Positions 33,780-46,198 of a DNA stretch of 64,000 bases are shown here, piece after piece. The position numbers and the translations under genes are program-made. Origin of the DNA: Cycas panzhihuaensis (Eukaryota; Cycadophyta); contig CM041465.1 of NCBI GenBank assembly GCA_023213395.1, positions 166,353,741 to 166,417,740 of the forward strand, in the 5' to 3' direction. The notes beneath the pieces are model-generated. The model saw only the letters and a list, made by a program, of their open reading frames with translations, ran no database searches and was not told where the DNA came from. How positions within the stretch are numbered: the stretch's first letter is position 1; every line of letters starts with the position of its first letter.

Positions 33780-34918
33780 TGCTTGATGATAAACTTTATA
33801 AATGTTCTTTCGATGGAGTCCTACTAAGGTGCCTCTCCCCTAATAAATCATTAGTTGCCCTAATGTAAGCCCATGAAAAAATATGCGGTGGGCATTTTGG
33901 TGGCCGATCTATATCCCAATGTATACTTCATATGGACTATTATTAGCCTATCTTATTTAAATATGCTCACTTTTATATTCAAAAGTGCTAAAAATATCAA
34001 TCCCATATAACATTGATACATAAAACCGCATAAGAAATGAAGTCAATAGTTTCACCTTATCCTTTTTCCCAATGGAGTCTTAATCTCACTATATAGATTT
34101 TTCTAGCACCATCTAATGGGCATAAATTTATCCTAACCACAACTGAATATTTTATGAAATGGAGTGAAGCCATCATATTAGTCACTGCTATTAAAAAAAT
34201 TATTGTCACATTTATATTTTAGCATATCATTTAAGGATTTAGGGTGCTAGATATTATTGTTACTAATAATGGGACTTCATTTCGTAATCCCTATGTCAAT
34301 GAATTGTGTAATAAGTTCCATATCACTCATAAGTTATCTGCCCCTTATCATCCTTAAGAAAATGGCTAGGTTAAAGATTTTAATAAAATTTTGGCTAAGA
34401 TTTTAGCTAACATAATTGCTACTTCTCATAGAGATTGGTACTCTCAATTATTTCTGGTATTATGGGCCTATAGAACCTCCATTATGAATACTACTGGTAT
34501 GATACCATTTTCTCTTATTTATGGTGTCAAGGTCATCCTCCCATTAGAGGTTGAGATTCCTTCCTTACATGTCTCATTAAAGGAGTGTACTGATGAAAAA
34601 TTCCAAAGAGAAGCACATATCTTAGAACTTGGGAAATTAGATGAGACTAGTTTATAAGCCTTATAAAATAATATGGCATCCAAGGCTAGGGTCTAAGCTA
34701 CATATGATAGTAGCTTAGACCTAGGAGGTTCAACACCAGTGATAAAGTCTTAAAGCTAGAATATTTACATGATAAGCAACATACGTTTTCTCCCAAGTGG
34801 ATGGGACCTTTTTTAGTAATTGAAGATTTCACTAATGGAGCTTATTGGATTTTGATGTTAGAAGGATTAGAATTTAAAAGGCTTGATAATTCTTAGTATT
34901 TGAGAAAATTTTATGCCT
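33780..34918 (+). pseudogene. Integrase of element B
   Basis: Broken frames give the zinc-binding part (ICGGHFGGRSISQCILHMDY), core fragments around 34,050-34,400, and an open 88-codon frame from 34,391 with TTGMIPFSLIYGVKVILPLE. It ends near 34,918 at LRKFYA after GPFLVIEDFTNGAYWILMLE. The C-terminus matches that of C and has no chromodomain. The IN core is the most decayed part. Confidence 0.85.
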
Positions 34919-35623
34919 AAAATCATGCATCCATCCCCTCTACAATGAGGATAAACTATGGTTCTAAAACTTTTCCTTTATCTAATGAGCTAAAATTATG
35001 GGAAAACTCTTCTTCTTTTCGATATTTTCTTGCTTTCTATTGAGCATCAACTTATTTTTATCAGAGATCCTACTCATAATCATATAAGCCTCTTACTCTT
35101 TCTAGCATCTGCACTGATTATGAGCATTCTATCTTTATATTTAGATCTTGTTCTCTTTTGAGTTCTATGCTCAAAGGAGAATTTGGGCCCCTAGCCCTAT
35201 TACATTTCCATCCTAGACGTAGAAACATTTTTGCCAGCTTTAGGTATTTGATCATTAGTTGAGGTCATACTTTTATTTGCTAGTAATTTACCTTGAGGGT
35301 TCCTTTTTAGTCATATATCATCTATTATTTTTTATTATTTTCATTATCCTTGGTTTTCTCTATTGATATTTTGAAGTGGATACTTATTCTGCCACCTTCC
35401 CTTTATGTTTAGAGGCATCATGATTTTGATTTCCTCTTTTTCTACAATTTGATCCTTAAGGAGATTAGTCTCTTTTATTTTAGATTCTGTTAAAAAGTAT
35501 AATCCTTGTTTTGTTGAGTGAAAGAATTTAATAGTTGGATGATTATAGTTCCCTTCTTCTAAAAAAAAAAAAGGAGGGGGGAAAGTGAAAGTGAAAGTTT
35601 AAAAACAAAAATTAAAAAGTTAA

Positions 35624-35666
<43 letters not shown>

Positions 35667-36111
35667 TGTATTACTATCAGGCAAGTCACATGATGACTTC
35701 AACCCCACCTATCTATTTATAGGTTGGGTTCATTTGGATGAGTCATTTAGGATTTTTAGATCTAGCTGCTTGGGTCCACCATGGCCTTAGTTATGATTGA
35801 ACCTAGCTTGACACCATTACTACTATCGATCATAATCATTCTAATTATAATTCTTCTTTTCTTCACCATAATCAGAATTAATTTCATTTATTATTGTCTC
35901 CTTATCGATTGATTGCTATACCTTTCTCTATTGATCATATTGTCTCTAAACTTTAATTATATTGTTCCCATGGCATTGAGTATATTCACTGATTGAGGTA
36001 ATATGAGAAACCTAGGATGATATGCTTATACTTGGGTAATTTATAACCAATTAAGAAGTCCCCTCCTTTCCATCAGATCTTGTATACTTATAGCAACCAA
36101 TAATGAAGTTA
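34919..36111 (+). other. Region between B's integrase and its candidate 3' LTR
   Basis: AT-rich sequence with no recognised coding content. An A-run followed by AGGAGGGGGG at about 35,563-35,581 resembles a polypurine tract, but the LTR homology only starts about 530 bp further on. A GA repeat follows at 35,631-35,662. Confidence 0.5.
35631..35662 (+). repeat. (GA)n microsatellite
   Basis: About 16 uninterrupted GA dinucleotides in a purine-rich stretch that continues on both sides. It probably grew from the purine-rich region after B's pol. Confidence 0.97.
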
Positions 36112-38555
36112 AAATATGATTTAGTAGTAAGTAATGATAATAGGCCACCAACACCTGTAGTAAATTTTCCTATCATAGTAGGGTTTGATGATGTATATAA
36201 ATGGTAATATAAGGATCATAAAGATAAATAATACGTCATGTGATCATAAAATCAAGATTACGACCATGTAGAAGCTTTCATGTGGGTGTACGTAACTAAA
36301 AACAAAATCTGATATAGGATGAGTGATCAAACCCAAACCTTTATCTCAAGTATAAAGTAGCTAAAGTGTTGATGCTGAAGGGGGGCTTTTAGTATATATA
36401 TTAGGCCCTTCACCCATGATACTTGTACTTGTGCTTAGTGATAAAATCTAAGTCACAATGGAGCCCAGGTACTTCTAATCCTCACCTAATTCACCAATTA
36501 GAAGCTCTATACCTCCTCTAAAGAGTCAAACAGTATGTGCATATCCCACGACTATGATGGATATTAGACTAGGTATATTTTAATCTTGATTAAAATTTTT
36601 AGTTTTCTTGGGTGGTTATTAGGATTATCCATGATTGGAGACCATAGGTGTGACTAACCTATCCCTCTACCACTATTCTAGTTAAGAGTAGACCCAATAT
36701 GAAACTCACATCTCCCTTAGGGCCCAGACTTTAGCTAATTATGGTCTATTTCAACCAAGGTGAGTATGCACATAAGTTAAGAACTAGTGGTATAAGTCAT
36801 ATGGATGAGATTCCTTTTAGGAAATAGTGCAAGTTATTTCTAAATAACTTGAACTGAAAATTAAAATAAAGATGCTAAATGCTTGCTTGCCTTCAATGCT
36901 TGCTTTATTATTGCCACTTTATGTGTTGTTTTATACTATGTGTGGAAATAGAAAGAGCATACTAAATTTAGCAAGGAAACTAGATGTTACTTTTGATCCA
37001 AGGTTTCTCTTACTTTGGTATAATGTTTTCAAATATATTTTTGAAATTTTGAATATAAAAGCTACAAAGGGCTAAAAAATATATCAACTTGCCACTAAAA
37101 TACTATTTTTTCTAAATCTAGATGCATGTTATTTTTGCTCTATTTTGTGATTTTATTTCATAAAATTTATAAATAATAATAAATGGGAAAATTCTTCTAA
37201 AAATTACAAATATGGAGGACTAAATGATAGAATTTGAATTTGTGAAAGAAGAGCAAAGTGTTTAGAATGTTGTTTCTAATAAGATAGCAAAGTCATATTT
37301 TTAAAAGGCATAAAAACGTTATGCCCAAAAAAAACACAAAAATAAAATCTTACCAAATTGACTGTCTTAGAATCTAAACTTTAGTATGTTAAAATCTTCA
37401 TCTTGACACATACATCAACTTTTCCTTTTGCAGCAACTCCAAAAATGGCCAAGAAACTACTTAAAATAGCCTCGAAATAATTTTTATGGGGTTTCATAGG
37501 CAGACTTAATATTTGTAAGAAAACTACAAAGATCTCATTAACTAGTAGATGAATTTTGATGAGATTTATCTCAAAATACTCCTGAGACATAAATCTGCTA
37601 GATCCCTTAAAAAAATTTAGATTTTCAACTCATATTTAAAGGATTTCATTGAGGAAAGTGTTATAAGTCACTCATCCATAAATTTTGACATTTTTTAGAA
37701 AAATTTACACTTAAAACTCAATGAAATTTAATGGGACTAAATTCAAAATATATGTTTTTCCTAGATTTAGTAAAACCCTTGAAAACGTTTAGCAAAAATT
37801 AATTAGATCTAAAAAAATTAATAGTAGATCATTTATCTAGGTAAAAATTATGTTTTAGCCAAAACTAGCTACTATAGGCTGAATTTAAAGATACTCTAGG
37901 ATACAAAAATGATCCTCTTGGTTGGATGATCCTACACATCAAATTTCATCAAAATCTGAGATGGTCAAATTTTTATAGAATTTTAGGCCTTTAATGTAGT
38001 CCAGAGTTGTTTCAGCAACCAAACAGCTTCAAAAATTAGTCTTTTTCACCTTTGAAATTATACACACATAGAAAATATAGCAACATATAAAATAATAAAA
38101 TTTTAAACTCTCTAGTATAAAATAAAGTTCTCAAATAATCCCTTAACCTCACATGAATTTTGAGTGAGAGGTATTAATGGCTTCTTACAAGCCTAATAAG
38201 AAAATGTGATTAACAATGGCTCTGATACCAGTTGTTGGGTGAATGATCTAGTTGCCACAATCCACTACACTAAATCAATGGCACATACTAAGAGTAAAAT
38301 AGAAAGAACAAGATTGAGAGTAAAAATAGGATGTGAGAATTATGACTCTCCCTTTCACATTCAGCCTTATATATCAGAGGATGCGCATTATGATTTCTAA
38401 AGGAGTTTCCCACCTAATAACATGATCCCAAAATTACACTTAAATGTAAATGAAATTATATTTAACTATGTGACTTAACTAACTTAAAGTTACCTTTAAT
38501 TAATTTAATAACTTTAATGCATTAACATCCATCACATACTCCTATGTATATACCT
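36112..38555 (+). mobile_element. Candidate 3' LTR of element B
   Basis: Similar in order and orientation to 1,870-4,066. Shared landmarks are GGCCACCAACAC at about 36,144, the ATTTTAATCTTG segment near 36,570, the repeated GCTTGCTT region near 36,880, and the antisense Met primer site at 38,219-38,230. This copy is more AT-rich, as if it lost C and G by deamination. Both ends are approximate. If the two copies are B's LTRs, the insertion is by far the oldest in the window. Confidence 0.45.
38219..38540 (-). other. Antisense LTR end and Met primer site, right-hand copy
   Basis: On the minus strand CACCCAACAAC is followed by TGGTATCAGAGC (plus-strand 38,219-38,230), a textbook LTR terminus followed by an initiator-Met primer site. 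The 300 bp before it resemble 3,753-4,050 weakly but in order, including the GTAATTT..CATT blocks. It is the counterpart of the signature at 3,738-4,062. Confidence 0.5.
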
Positions 38556-39496
38556 ACATCCTCTACTACTTAGTATCCAAGACATATTGTTCTATTTATT
38601 CTAGGTAGATTAATTATTATTATTATATTATCTACTCTTTATTTGAGCCTATTATGAATTGAAGGCCTATATCTATGCAAAGCTTTGACTTATAATTTGG
38701 CTTACATGGGCCTTTACATTCTCTATTTTGTATAAGGTTCTATTCAAACCAGTTATATGAGAGAGCCCTTTATTTTTAATCTTTTTTAGCAATTGGTTTT
38801 CCCATTTGAGTATTATTCTCCTTATGCTAGCTTTAATTCCTAGGGACCACCTATTTATATTATGTAGCATTTTTGTCAAAGGCCTAAGTTTCTCTTGCCT
38901 TACTATTTTTACATCCATTAATATTTTACCTAGGATCACCCTTAGTTGTTACTCCTTTCCTTCATTTGATTGGTAGCCATAAGAGGCTCAAGTATTTCTC
39001 ATTTATAGCATGCCTAACATCTTGTATTTAACCATATATATGAAGAGTTAAATTATTTCAATCTAATTTGAGTTCTACTTTTTATTCACATCCATGTTAA
39101 ATAATTATGTTTAACTCTATAAATCATTAATTTCAATAGCAATTCCTTTTATTTTTATGTTACAGGGCATCTGATTCATACAAGTCATCATTTGGGGATA
39201 TATACCATTAATAATATATAATTTTCTTTACTTTATCATTCTATCTTGATGTTACATTAAATTCCCCCAACTTGATTGATGCTTTATTGATGAAATTATC
39301 TAAGGCAATTATGATAGTTCTTTGATGTCGTCCATATACAACTTATCATCTTATTACCCATCTATTAACAACTATTATCCATGATATCACATTGTAGTTC
39401 CATTAATTTGTTTAATTATATTTATTTATATATTTGGCTTACTTCCAATCCTGATCCATAATTTATTCTTCTTGGAATGATAATGTCATTGTACAT
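38556..39496. other. AT-rich stretch with no recognised feature
   Basis: A minus-strand open frame of 88 codons at 38,673-38,939 encodes a basic, K/R-rich peptide that I do not recognise. The rest has no long frames. It may be an old flank into which E inserted. Confidence 0.4.
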
Positions 39497-39950
39497 TGTT
39501 AAGTAACCTCCTAAGGTTAGCATCGCATAAGCATTTGACCACTTGGTTTAAGATGGAGAAAGTTAATGTCAATTATTTAACCACATGATTAAGGTAGAGA
39601 AGGTTAATGTCAATTATTAATTTATATATGTGGGCTATATGTATCCCCTAATGAGATTAAAGGTTGCATAGCCCACTAATAGGATGCTACGAAGAGTGGC
39701 TACTTTTGTCTACTTAAGGCCAGACATTTTTAAAAAGATGTCTTATGTCATAATCTTGTCTTGTGAGATTGTGCTTGTATACATCTTTATGTTTTGGTGT
39801 TCTTTAAGCTCCCTTATGCTCTTCTCTTATACATTTTATGTAATCAGAGTTATCGAAGTCTTAATAAAGATCTATTATATTCACTTTTTCCTTATAAGTT
39901 TGTATTGGTATGAAAATTATTGGTCAGATTTATATAAAGAGGTATTGGGG
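39497..39950 (+). mobile_element. Candidate 5' LTR of element E
   Basis: The start TGTTAAGTAACCTCCTAAGG is typical of an LTR. Near-repeats of GAGAA(A/G)GTTAATGTCAATTA follow at about 39,552 and 39,597. The end is placed by comparing E with F: the sequence at 39,951 onwards weakly matches F's primer site and leader. The 3' LTR of E was not found, since E is cut at about 45.4 kb. Confidence 0.5.
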
Positions 39951-41690
39951 TGAGATATAAAGATCTAGTAGGAGTATTCAAAATTTGTAAAAAAGGGAAT
40001 TTTTTTTCCTTAGTAATTTTTGAAACCTTAACTTATAAGTAATTTTATTTTATAGTTTTGCTTAGTTCTTCTGCTCTATGTTAATTAGCTACAAGCAAGC
40101 AATATAGTCCAAATCTTAGGTCTCACCCTCATTTCTCTTATATTCTATGTAGAAACCCTATGTTGGGGATTTATAAAAACCATAGGGATCTATCATTTTT
40201 AGCTAAGCACAATTAGGTATATACTACTGTGTGAAGTGAGGTATAAATTATGTTAATACCCAAGCCTCACATAGAACTCAACTATGAAATTGACCCTCCA
40301 TATACCTTTAAGTATATAGGAGGACCCTTATAGGTTCACTTACCAACTTAACATAGGAAGACTATTGATCATTTATCCCTTTGTGGTACATGAGTTAGCA
40401 GTTAGCACTTGAAGGTTACTATGCTCGAATACCCCTACATGGTTGTAGACCCTATGGGTATGAATATTACGTTGTAGGTAGTGCCCTGATACATTGGGTC
40501 AAGTTACAATAATAACAAGGAAGTTTATCATAGGGCCTACATATCTAAATACTCATTTAACAGAGTTTGGTAGGTCCCCTTGTTACTTATATAATATTCA
40601 TTACATAAGCATTCTATACAAAGATCTAGAGACTATTATACTTCTATCAATATTCTATCAATATTGTTGGAGAACTACTATAAACTTTTCACTACAATTT
40701 AAAGAAATAGCTATGACCTACTGTTAAATTTAACTAAGTATAAACATTCTTTATAAACACCATTATAGTTAGTAAAGTGATCATATAAAAACAAAACACA
40801 AAAAAGAGCAATAAGATAATAAAACTATAGCACTCTTTATATTTTTGTAAAATTTATATAGTTTAACTCCCAAGATCTTTTGATACAATTAGTATCCAAA
40901 AAAATAAAATTGGAGATCCTATCTAAACCTTTACTATCAATATTTAATTTAATTAAGTTTAGTTCATATTAGAGTCAATATTCACTTCACATGAGTCCAG
41001 TCTATATTAGACTCAATATTTAATCAAGTTGAGTTTTGTCCTTTAGATCCTTGGTCCCTCTAATAATCATATTCAATTAAGAAAAAGGAAAAGAAATAGT
41101 TATAACTTCACCAATACTTTTCAGATTTAGACAAGACTTGCACTGTTAGACTTGACAAAATAAAAAAGATTCCATAACCCTAAAGTGATCATAAAATACA
41201 TCTTATTTTAATTAATGCATCATGCTAATTAGTCTATACTAGGTCGATTTTAACTATCATTTTTCAGAGAAAACTAGTCTATAGGCACTTCATGTGCCCC
41301 TCAAGCCTATATTTTCTATTTACCACTCATCTATATCATCTTGACAAGCTCATTGCACTTGTATAAGTGTATTAGGTGATTTTTGTACTCAAATTTTGTG
41401 GTCAATAGTCTATAGACACCCCATACTCCATCCTCTTTTTTCCCTTTCATACATTCCCACTTCTTTAATGCCCATTCTACTTATCTTTCCCCATTTGATC
41501 AAAATCCATTCTATCTTATTTGTCCCTTTTCTTGTATCCCATTCTTCTTATTATATCCCACTTCATCAAGACCCTTTCTATCTTTCATAAAGTATGGCAC
41601 CACCAAGCTAATCTTAGTGACTCTTCTCTTTGGAAACATAGTTCCTTACTATGTAGGACACACATAAACATGATACATCTAAGCTCTCAA
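39951..41690 (+). other. Leader region of element E
   Basis: The block from 40,150 to about 40,480 resembles F's leader at 57,660-58,030: GGGGATTTATAAAAACCATA matches F's GGGGATCTATAAATATCACG, and both continue with AGGATCTATC and AGCTAAGCAC-like segments. Near its end CAATAGTCTATAGACACCCC at 41,403-41,422 matches A and F. Open frames here (40,494-40,727; 41,396-41,702) look like chance. Confidence 0.65.
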
Positions 41691-42540
41691 TTGACCTTAT
41701 AAATCTAACCAAAGAGGTTATAGCCATACATGTTAAACTCTCTAGTTTTATCTCAATGTCAAACTCTAACTCCATAAACAACTCACAAGGTAGAACACCA
41801 CCTCCTCAGTCTCCATGTTGGCAAACATTTAATCATAAGATCAATATACTTATATTTGATCTAGACCTTAATAAGGATATAACTTAGTTGGATTAGTAAA
41901 ATAGATTCATACGTTACACTCAATTAGATATCCTGAGCTAGTTAGTTAATATTTACCTCCATCTACTTTGAAGGAAAAGCCTATCACTAGTATAAATGGT
42001 AGACTTAGGAATATCTAGCAAATCAAATATGGGATTAATTTGTAAATAATTCTTTTAGTAATATAAGGAAGCATAAAACTTGTCCTTTTTTAGCAACTTA
42101 CTTGATTAAGATAATCAACTTTGATAGAAGCATACCCCAATGAATTCCAGGCTATTCATAATAGAGTTATCCAAAATCTTGATAAGTAGATGTTGATTGA
42201 AATGTACATAGCTAGTCTCAAAGGAAGGATTTAAATGAGATTGAAGACCAACCAACCTTCTAGTCTTAGAGATGCCAAATGTAGCTAAGGTAATTAAAGT
42301 TGAGTTTGTAACAAAACAAGCATCTAGTTTTAGAAGAGACTAACCATGGTCCAACCATCCAAGGTCAATAAATCTATATAGGCCCCTAAGGTTTTGAGTA
42401 AAAGACCCACAATGATAACCAACATATTAACCAATAGTAAAATAGTCATTGACACCAATATAAATACCCATATCTAAGGCACATGAGCATAGGGAAGCTA
42501 TCATATGATTGTAATGCATAAAAAAATGGTTCCCTAAGTA
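41691..42540 (+). pseudogene. chromovirus Gag (element E), heavily decayed
   Basis: Around 41,800-41,900 the reading PPPQSPCWQTFNHKINILIF then DLDLNK matches A's Gag (FHNKINIPTFDPDVN). Other fragments continue to about 42,500, all with stops. The zinc knuckle is not discernible. Confidence 0.65.
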
Positions 42541-42699
42541 TGGTAAAGTATATAAAGCTAAGAAAGTAATATTCACCATCAACCTCAATTTTGATTCTAA
42601 AGATAAAACACTATTAGAAACCTCCCTACCACTTGAACCCAGACCATTAGTTGTTTCCTCTTATGCTTGCCTTGACACATTGTAAGTAAGAGGGACCCT

Positions 42700-43330
42700 A
42701 AGGAAGACTCCCATTATACAATCTTGATTGACTATGGCACATCATTAAACTTTATGAATATTATAGTAGCTAAATAATTAAACCTTTATATTAAACCAAA
42801 AGTAGGTTTTAATTATTCTTTACCAGGCTACTACACCCTTCATTATGTGAGAGTTATTCAAAACCTACAAGTCTAAATCGACACATATCAATTCAAGTCA
42901 AATTTTTATGCCTTATCCATTAGGAGATCAGATGCCATCCTAGGAGTCTAATAACTCCAAATGTTATGCACTTATAACACTAATAATTCTATAAATAATC
43001 TATTTATAATGTTCAAAAATTAATATGTCCAAATTCACACACTTTCTAGTCTTTAGTCACCACCAAACAAACATATTTCCCCCAAGTAAATGAGCAAGTA
43101 ACTAAATGGTAGTGTTAAATATATGATCCACCTTAATAGCATTTAATTACAGTTAGAAGTCCACTCAAATATCTAAACTATTCTAACTAAATACCAAATT
43201 GTTTTTGCCCTCTTACCTGTCAAACTTCCCACTGATTATAGATTTTACCATATTATTAAACTCAAGAACCCCTATAACTTGATCAACCTACATCCATACT
43301 AAAATTCTTACTTTTAAAAAAATGATATTA
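42700..43330 (+). pseudogene. Aspartic protease and RT-proximal region of element E
   Basis: LIDYGTSLNFMNI near 42,725-42,765 corresponds to A's LIDGGASLNFIDI, with the Gly changed to Tyr. FYALSIRRSDAILGV near 42,905-42,955 matches A's protease end. The remainder to 43,330 aligns loosely with the A linker before RT. Confidence 0.72.
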
Positions 43331-43800
43331 AGTATATTACTAATGAACTTAGAGACATAGGAATAATATAGCCTAGTTAAAGCCCTTCTATAGCCTCTAT
43401 TGTGCTAGTTTGTAAAAAAGATGGTTCTTTTTTTATTTATGTTGATTATAGAGAGCTCAACAAATGCACCATTAAGAATAAGTTCCCTACACCCGAAATT
43501 GATGATATGTTGGATGAGATCCATGGGGCTACAATTTTTTCTAAATTAGACTTGTAATCTGGATACTATTAAATACTAATAATACCTAAAGATAAGCATA
43601 AAATAACTTTTGAACTCACTATAGCTACTTTAAGTTTTAGGTCATGCCATTTAGGCTATGTAATAGTTCTACCACCTTCCAAGCCTACATGTAAATTCAT
43701 TATTATCTTCTTTAATGATATACTCATTTATAATGTCAAGATATAATTATATATTTACCATTTAGAAACCACCCTTTAGATTCTTGAGCGGAAAAGCATG
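43331..43800 (+). pseudogene. Reverse transcriptase of element E, N-terminal part
   Basis: Recognisable pieces: KKDGSFFIYVDYRELNK, IKNKFPTPEIDDMLDEIHGA, TIFSKLDL, VMPFRLCN, and IIFFNDILIYN, in which the first catalytic Asp of the D-D pair is Asn. The region between this active site and RNase H is shorter than in A (the GHIIS segment is missing), which suggests an internal deletion around 43,780-43,860. Confidence 0.82.
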
Positions 43801-44500
43801 CCTTCATAGTAGCCCCCTTAATAAATTTACTCTCTGAGGACTCCTTTTAATGGTTACTAAGTGATGACAGTGATTTTAACCATTTGAAATTACTCATGTC
43901 AACTACATCAATCCTTGCCACCCTAGAATTTTCCCAATATTTTAATTAGAATGTAGTGCTTCACGTGTTAGGTTAAGAGTTGGCTTCATGCAAAATTTCC
44001 ACCCAATCATATTTCAAAGTCATAATCTCAAAGAGCATGAGTGTAGATTATCAACCTATTAAAAAGAAATAAGGGATATTCTATATTTAATAAATAAGTG
44101 GCTCTATTATTTGCTTGGATCTAAGTTTACCATTTTAACTGATCACCATAGTCTCTAGTGCCTATTAAACTAATTAGTTCTATATAAAGAACAAGCCAAG
44201 TAGGTTGATAAATTACAAGTCTTCAGCTTCACCATCTCATATAAGAAGGGCAAGGACAATGCTGTTATAGATGCCCTTTTCTATATTCCATTTAAACTTT
44301 CCATATATACCATCTATATGCCCTAACCTTTTTGGCTATAAGACTTGCCTAAAGGCAATAAAGCTCAACCTGACTTTGCCACATGCGCTAATAAAGCTTA
44401 GAGTCATAAAGATTAGGCTTTATATAATAATCTTACTCTTTACTAAAATTACATTTTTGTTCACTTAGCATCATAATTTATTCCTTGCATCTTGTCTGAG
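43801..44500 (+). pseudogene. RNase H of element E
   Basis: The reading HLKLLMSTTSILATLEFSQY (expected Asp region decayed), then LGSKFTILTDHHSL and YKKGKDNAVIDALF near 44,245-44,280 matches A's RNase H. Frames shift several times. Confidence 0.72.
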
Positions 44501-44595
44501 TATCATAATAGCCTGCTTGGGGTATATTTAGGATTTAACAAAATATATTATCGAAATTAGCTAGATTTCTACTAGTCCTATATGATATTTGCTAC

Positions 44596-44598
<3 letters not shown>

Positions 44599-44653
<55 letters not shown>
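44599..44653 (+). repeat. (TA)n microsatellite inside E's integrase
   Basis: About 27 perfect TA units. By comparison with A it falls in the integrase, between the zinc-binding region and the catalytic core. It probably expanded after the gene decayed. Confidence 0.98.
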
Positions 44654-44655
<2 letters not shown>

Positions 44656-45420
44656 ACCAAGACTACTTCAACCCCTAGAAATCTTTAAAGGTAAATGTCA
44701 AGACATTGCCATGGATTTTATCATTGGGCTCCTATTATTAGTTAGATATTATTCTTTTTGGGTCATCATAGATTGCTTGATCAAATATGTTCATTTTATA
44801 CCTGCCCACACTACTTAAAAAGCCCCCTATTTGGATGAGCTCTATATCTAATTCATCTTTCATCTTCATGCTTTTCCATCTATAATTATATCAAATGGAG
44901 ACCTTATATTCATAAGTATATTTTTATAAGAGTTCTTCCAAGCATTAAGAACTTCCTTTAATATGAACTCATATTATCACCCTCAAATATATGGCCAATC
45001 TAAAGTTCTTAATAAAACCTAGAAAATATACTTATACTATTTTACTTTACACATCAAAGACATTTGACTTCTTGGATATCCTTAGTAAAATATTGGTATA
45101 ATTCCTTTCATAAATATGCCATTAGGATGACCCCATTTATGGCCCTTTATAATTACCCCCTACCATCCCATCATATCTTGGCTACCAATCTTTGCATTAT
45201 TAGGGTGTAATAGAAACTATAGGACATGAATTAAAGCATTCATTCCCTTAAGTAAAACTTGACATTTACATAAAATTATATAAAGTAGTTAACTAATTTC
45301 CACTAGTATGATAAATCTTTTGAAGTAGGTGATTTGGTCTTTATTCACCTCCAACTTAGAAGTAATAATTTATCTAAAATGATAAATCCAACTATTGAAA
45401 TAAATTAGTTTATTATTTAT
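44654..45420 (+). pseudogene. Integrase of element E, cut at its C-terminus
   Basis: The core starts with DIAMDFIIGLLLLVRYYSFW and KYVHFIPAHTT, the counterpart of A's MDFITGLPPSV. Fragments continue to GDLVFIHLQLRSNNLS near 45,330-45,380. Similarity to A fades at about 45,420, shortly before the candidate LTR of G. Confidence 0.78.
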
Positions 45421-45507
45421 AAGCAAAAGTATAATACATATTCGTGCAACTTAATTTATTATAACATTGGTATTTTATGATAGGTTCTATGTAGATCATG
45501 CTAGATA

Positions 45508-46198
45508 TGTTGAACACTTTATAAGTGTTACATGGGTATAGGCATTACACCCAAGCCCCTTTGTGGGGTCCGAGGGCCTGTTGTAGGGCCCTCAACTGGG
45601 GGGTCTAGGGGCCAGCTACCCCCCAGGTAGGGGTTTGGGGGAAGGAGCCTCCAAGAAAAACTTTTGGGTCTCTTATGGGGGTCTTTATTAGCCCAATGGT
45701 TTATGCCCATTGTATTGTAAAACTGCAAGGCAGTATCTTATAATGTTATGTCTATATATTCTTATGTAATGGTACATGTAACATATGAACATGATGTAAT
45801 GGTTGTGGATGAGTCAAGGAGAATAGTTAGGATTCATCTCTATAATTCTTTAACTGTTGCTTAGATTAATAAAAGGTCTATACTTAGACCTGAATCTCCT
45901 AGTGTTCTTTGTTGAGTGTTTGATTTATTTATATTATTTTTTCTTTGTATGGTTTAGAGTTCTGTTATCGCATTGCTTCTCGGTTATATTTTCTCTTCAA
46001 AGCCAAGTTATGTATTATAAATACATACTCAATGTATCATATCATAATCATATTATTGTAACATTATTTTAGTGTTAATCTAAGGTATCTAAAGTGAACC
46101 ATGATAATCCTAACGTTTGTTTATTTCCATTTATAGATTATTATTTTCTATCAATTTTATTTTTATACATAGTATAAAAGTAAATTTACATTTTAACA
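45508..46198 (+). mobile_element. Candidate 5' LTR of element G (copia)
   Basis: It begins TGTTGAACACTTTATAAG, contains a G-rich block (GGGGTCTAGGGGCCAGC at about 45,600) and a polyadenylation-like AATAAAAGG near 45,870, and ends TTTTAACA. TGGTATAATAG follows, a possible decayed Met primer site. The solo LTR at 48,837-49,437 has the same overall plan. G's second LTR lies beyond the window, so the assignment is not proven. Confidence 0.5.

Noticed and set aside
35563-35585. Polypurine tract defining the start of B's 3' LTR
   Set aside because: The sequence after it has no equivalent next to B's left LTR, where copia D gag is found. The LTR similarity only starts about 530 bp later.
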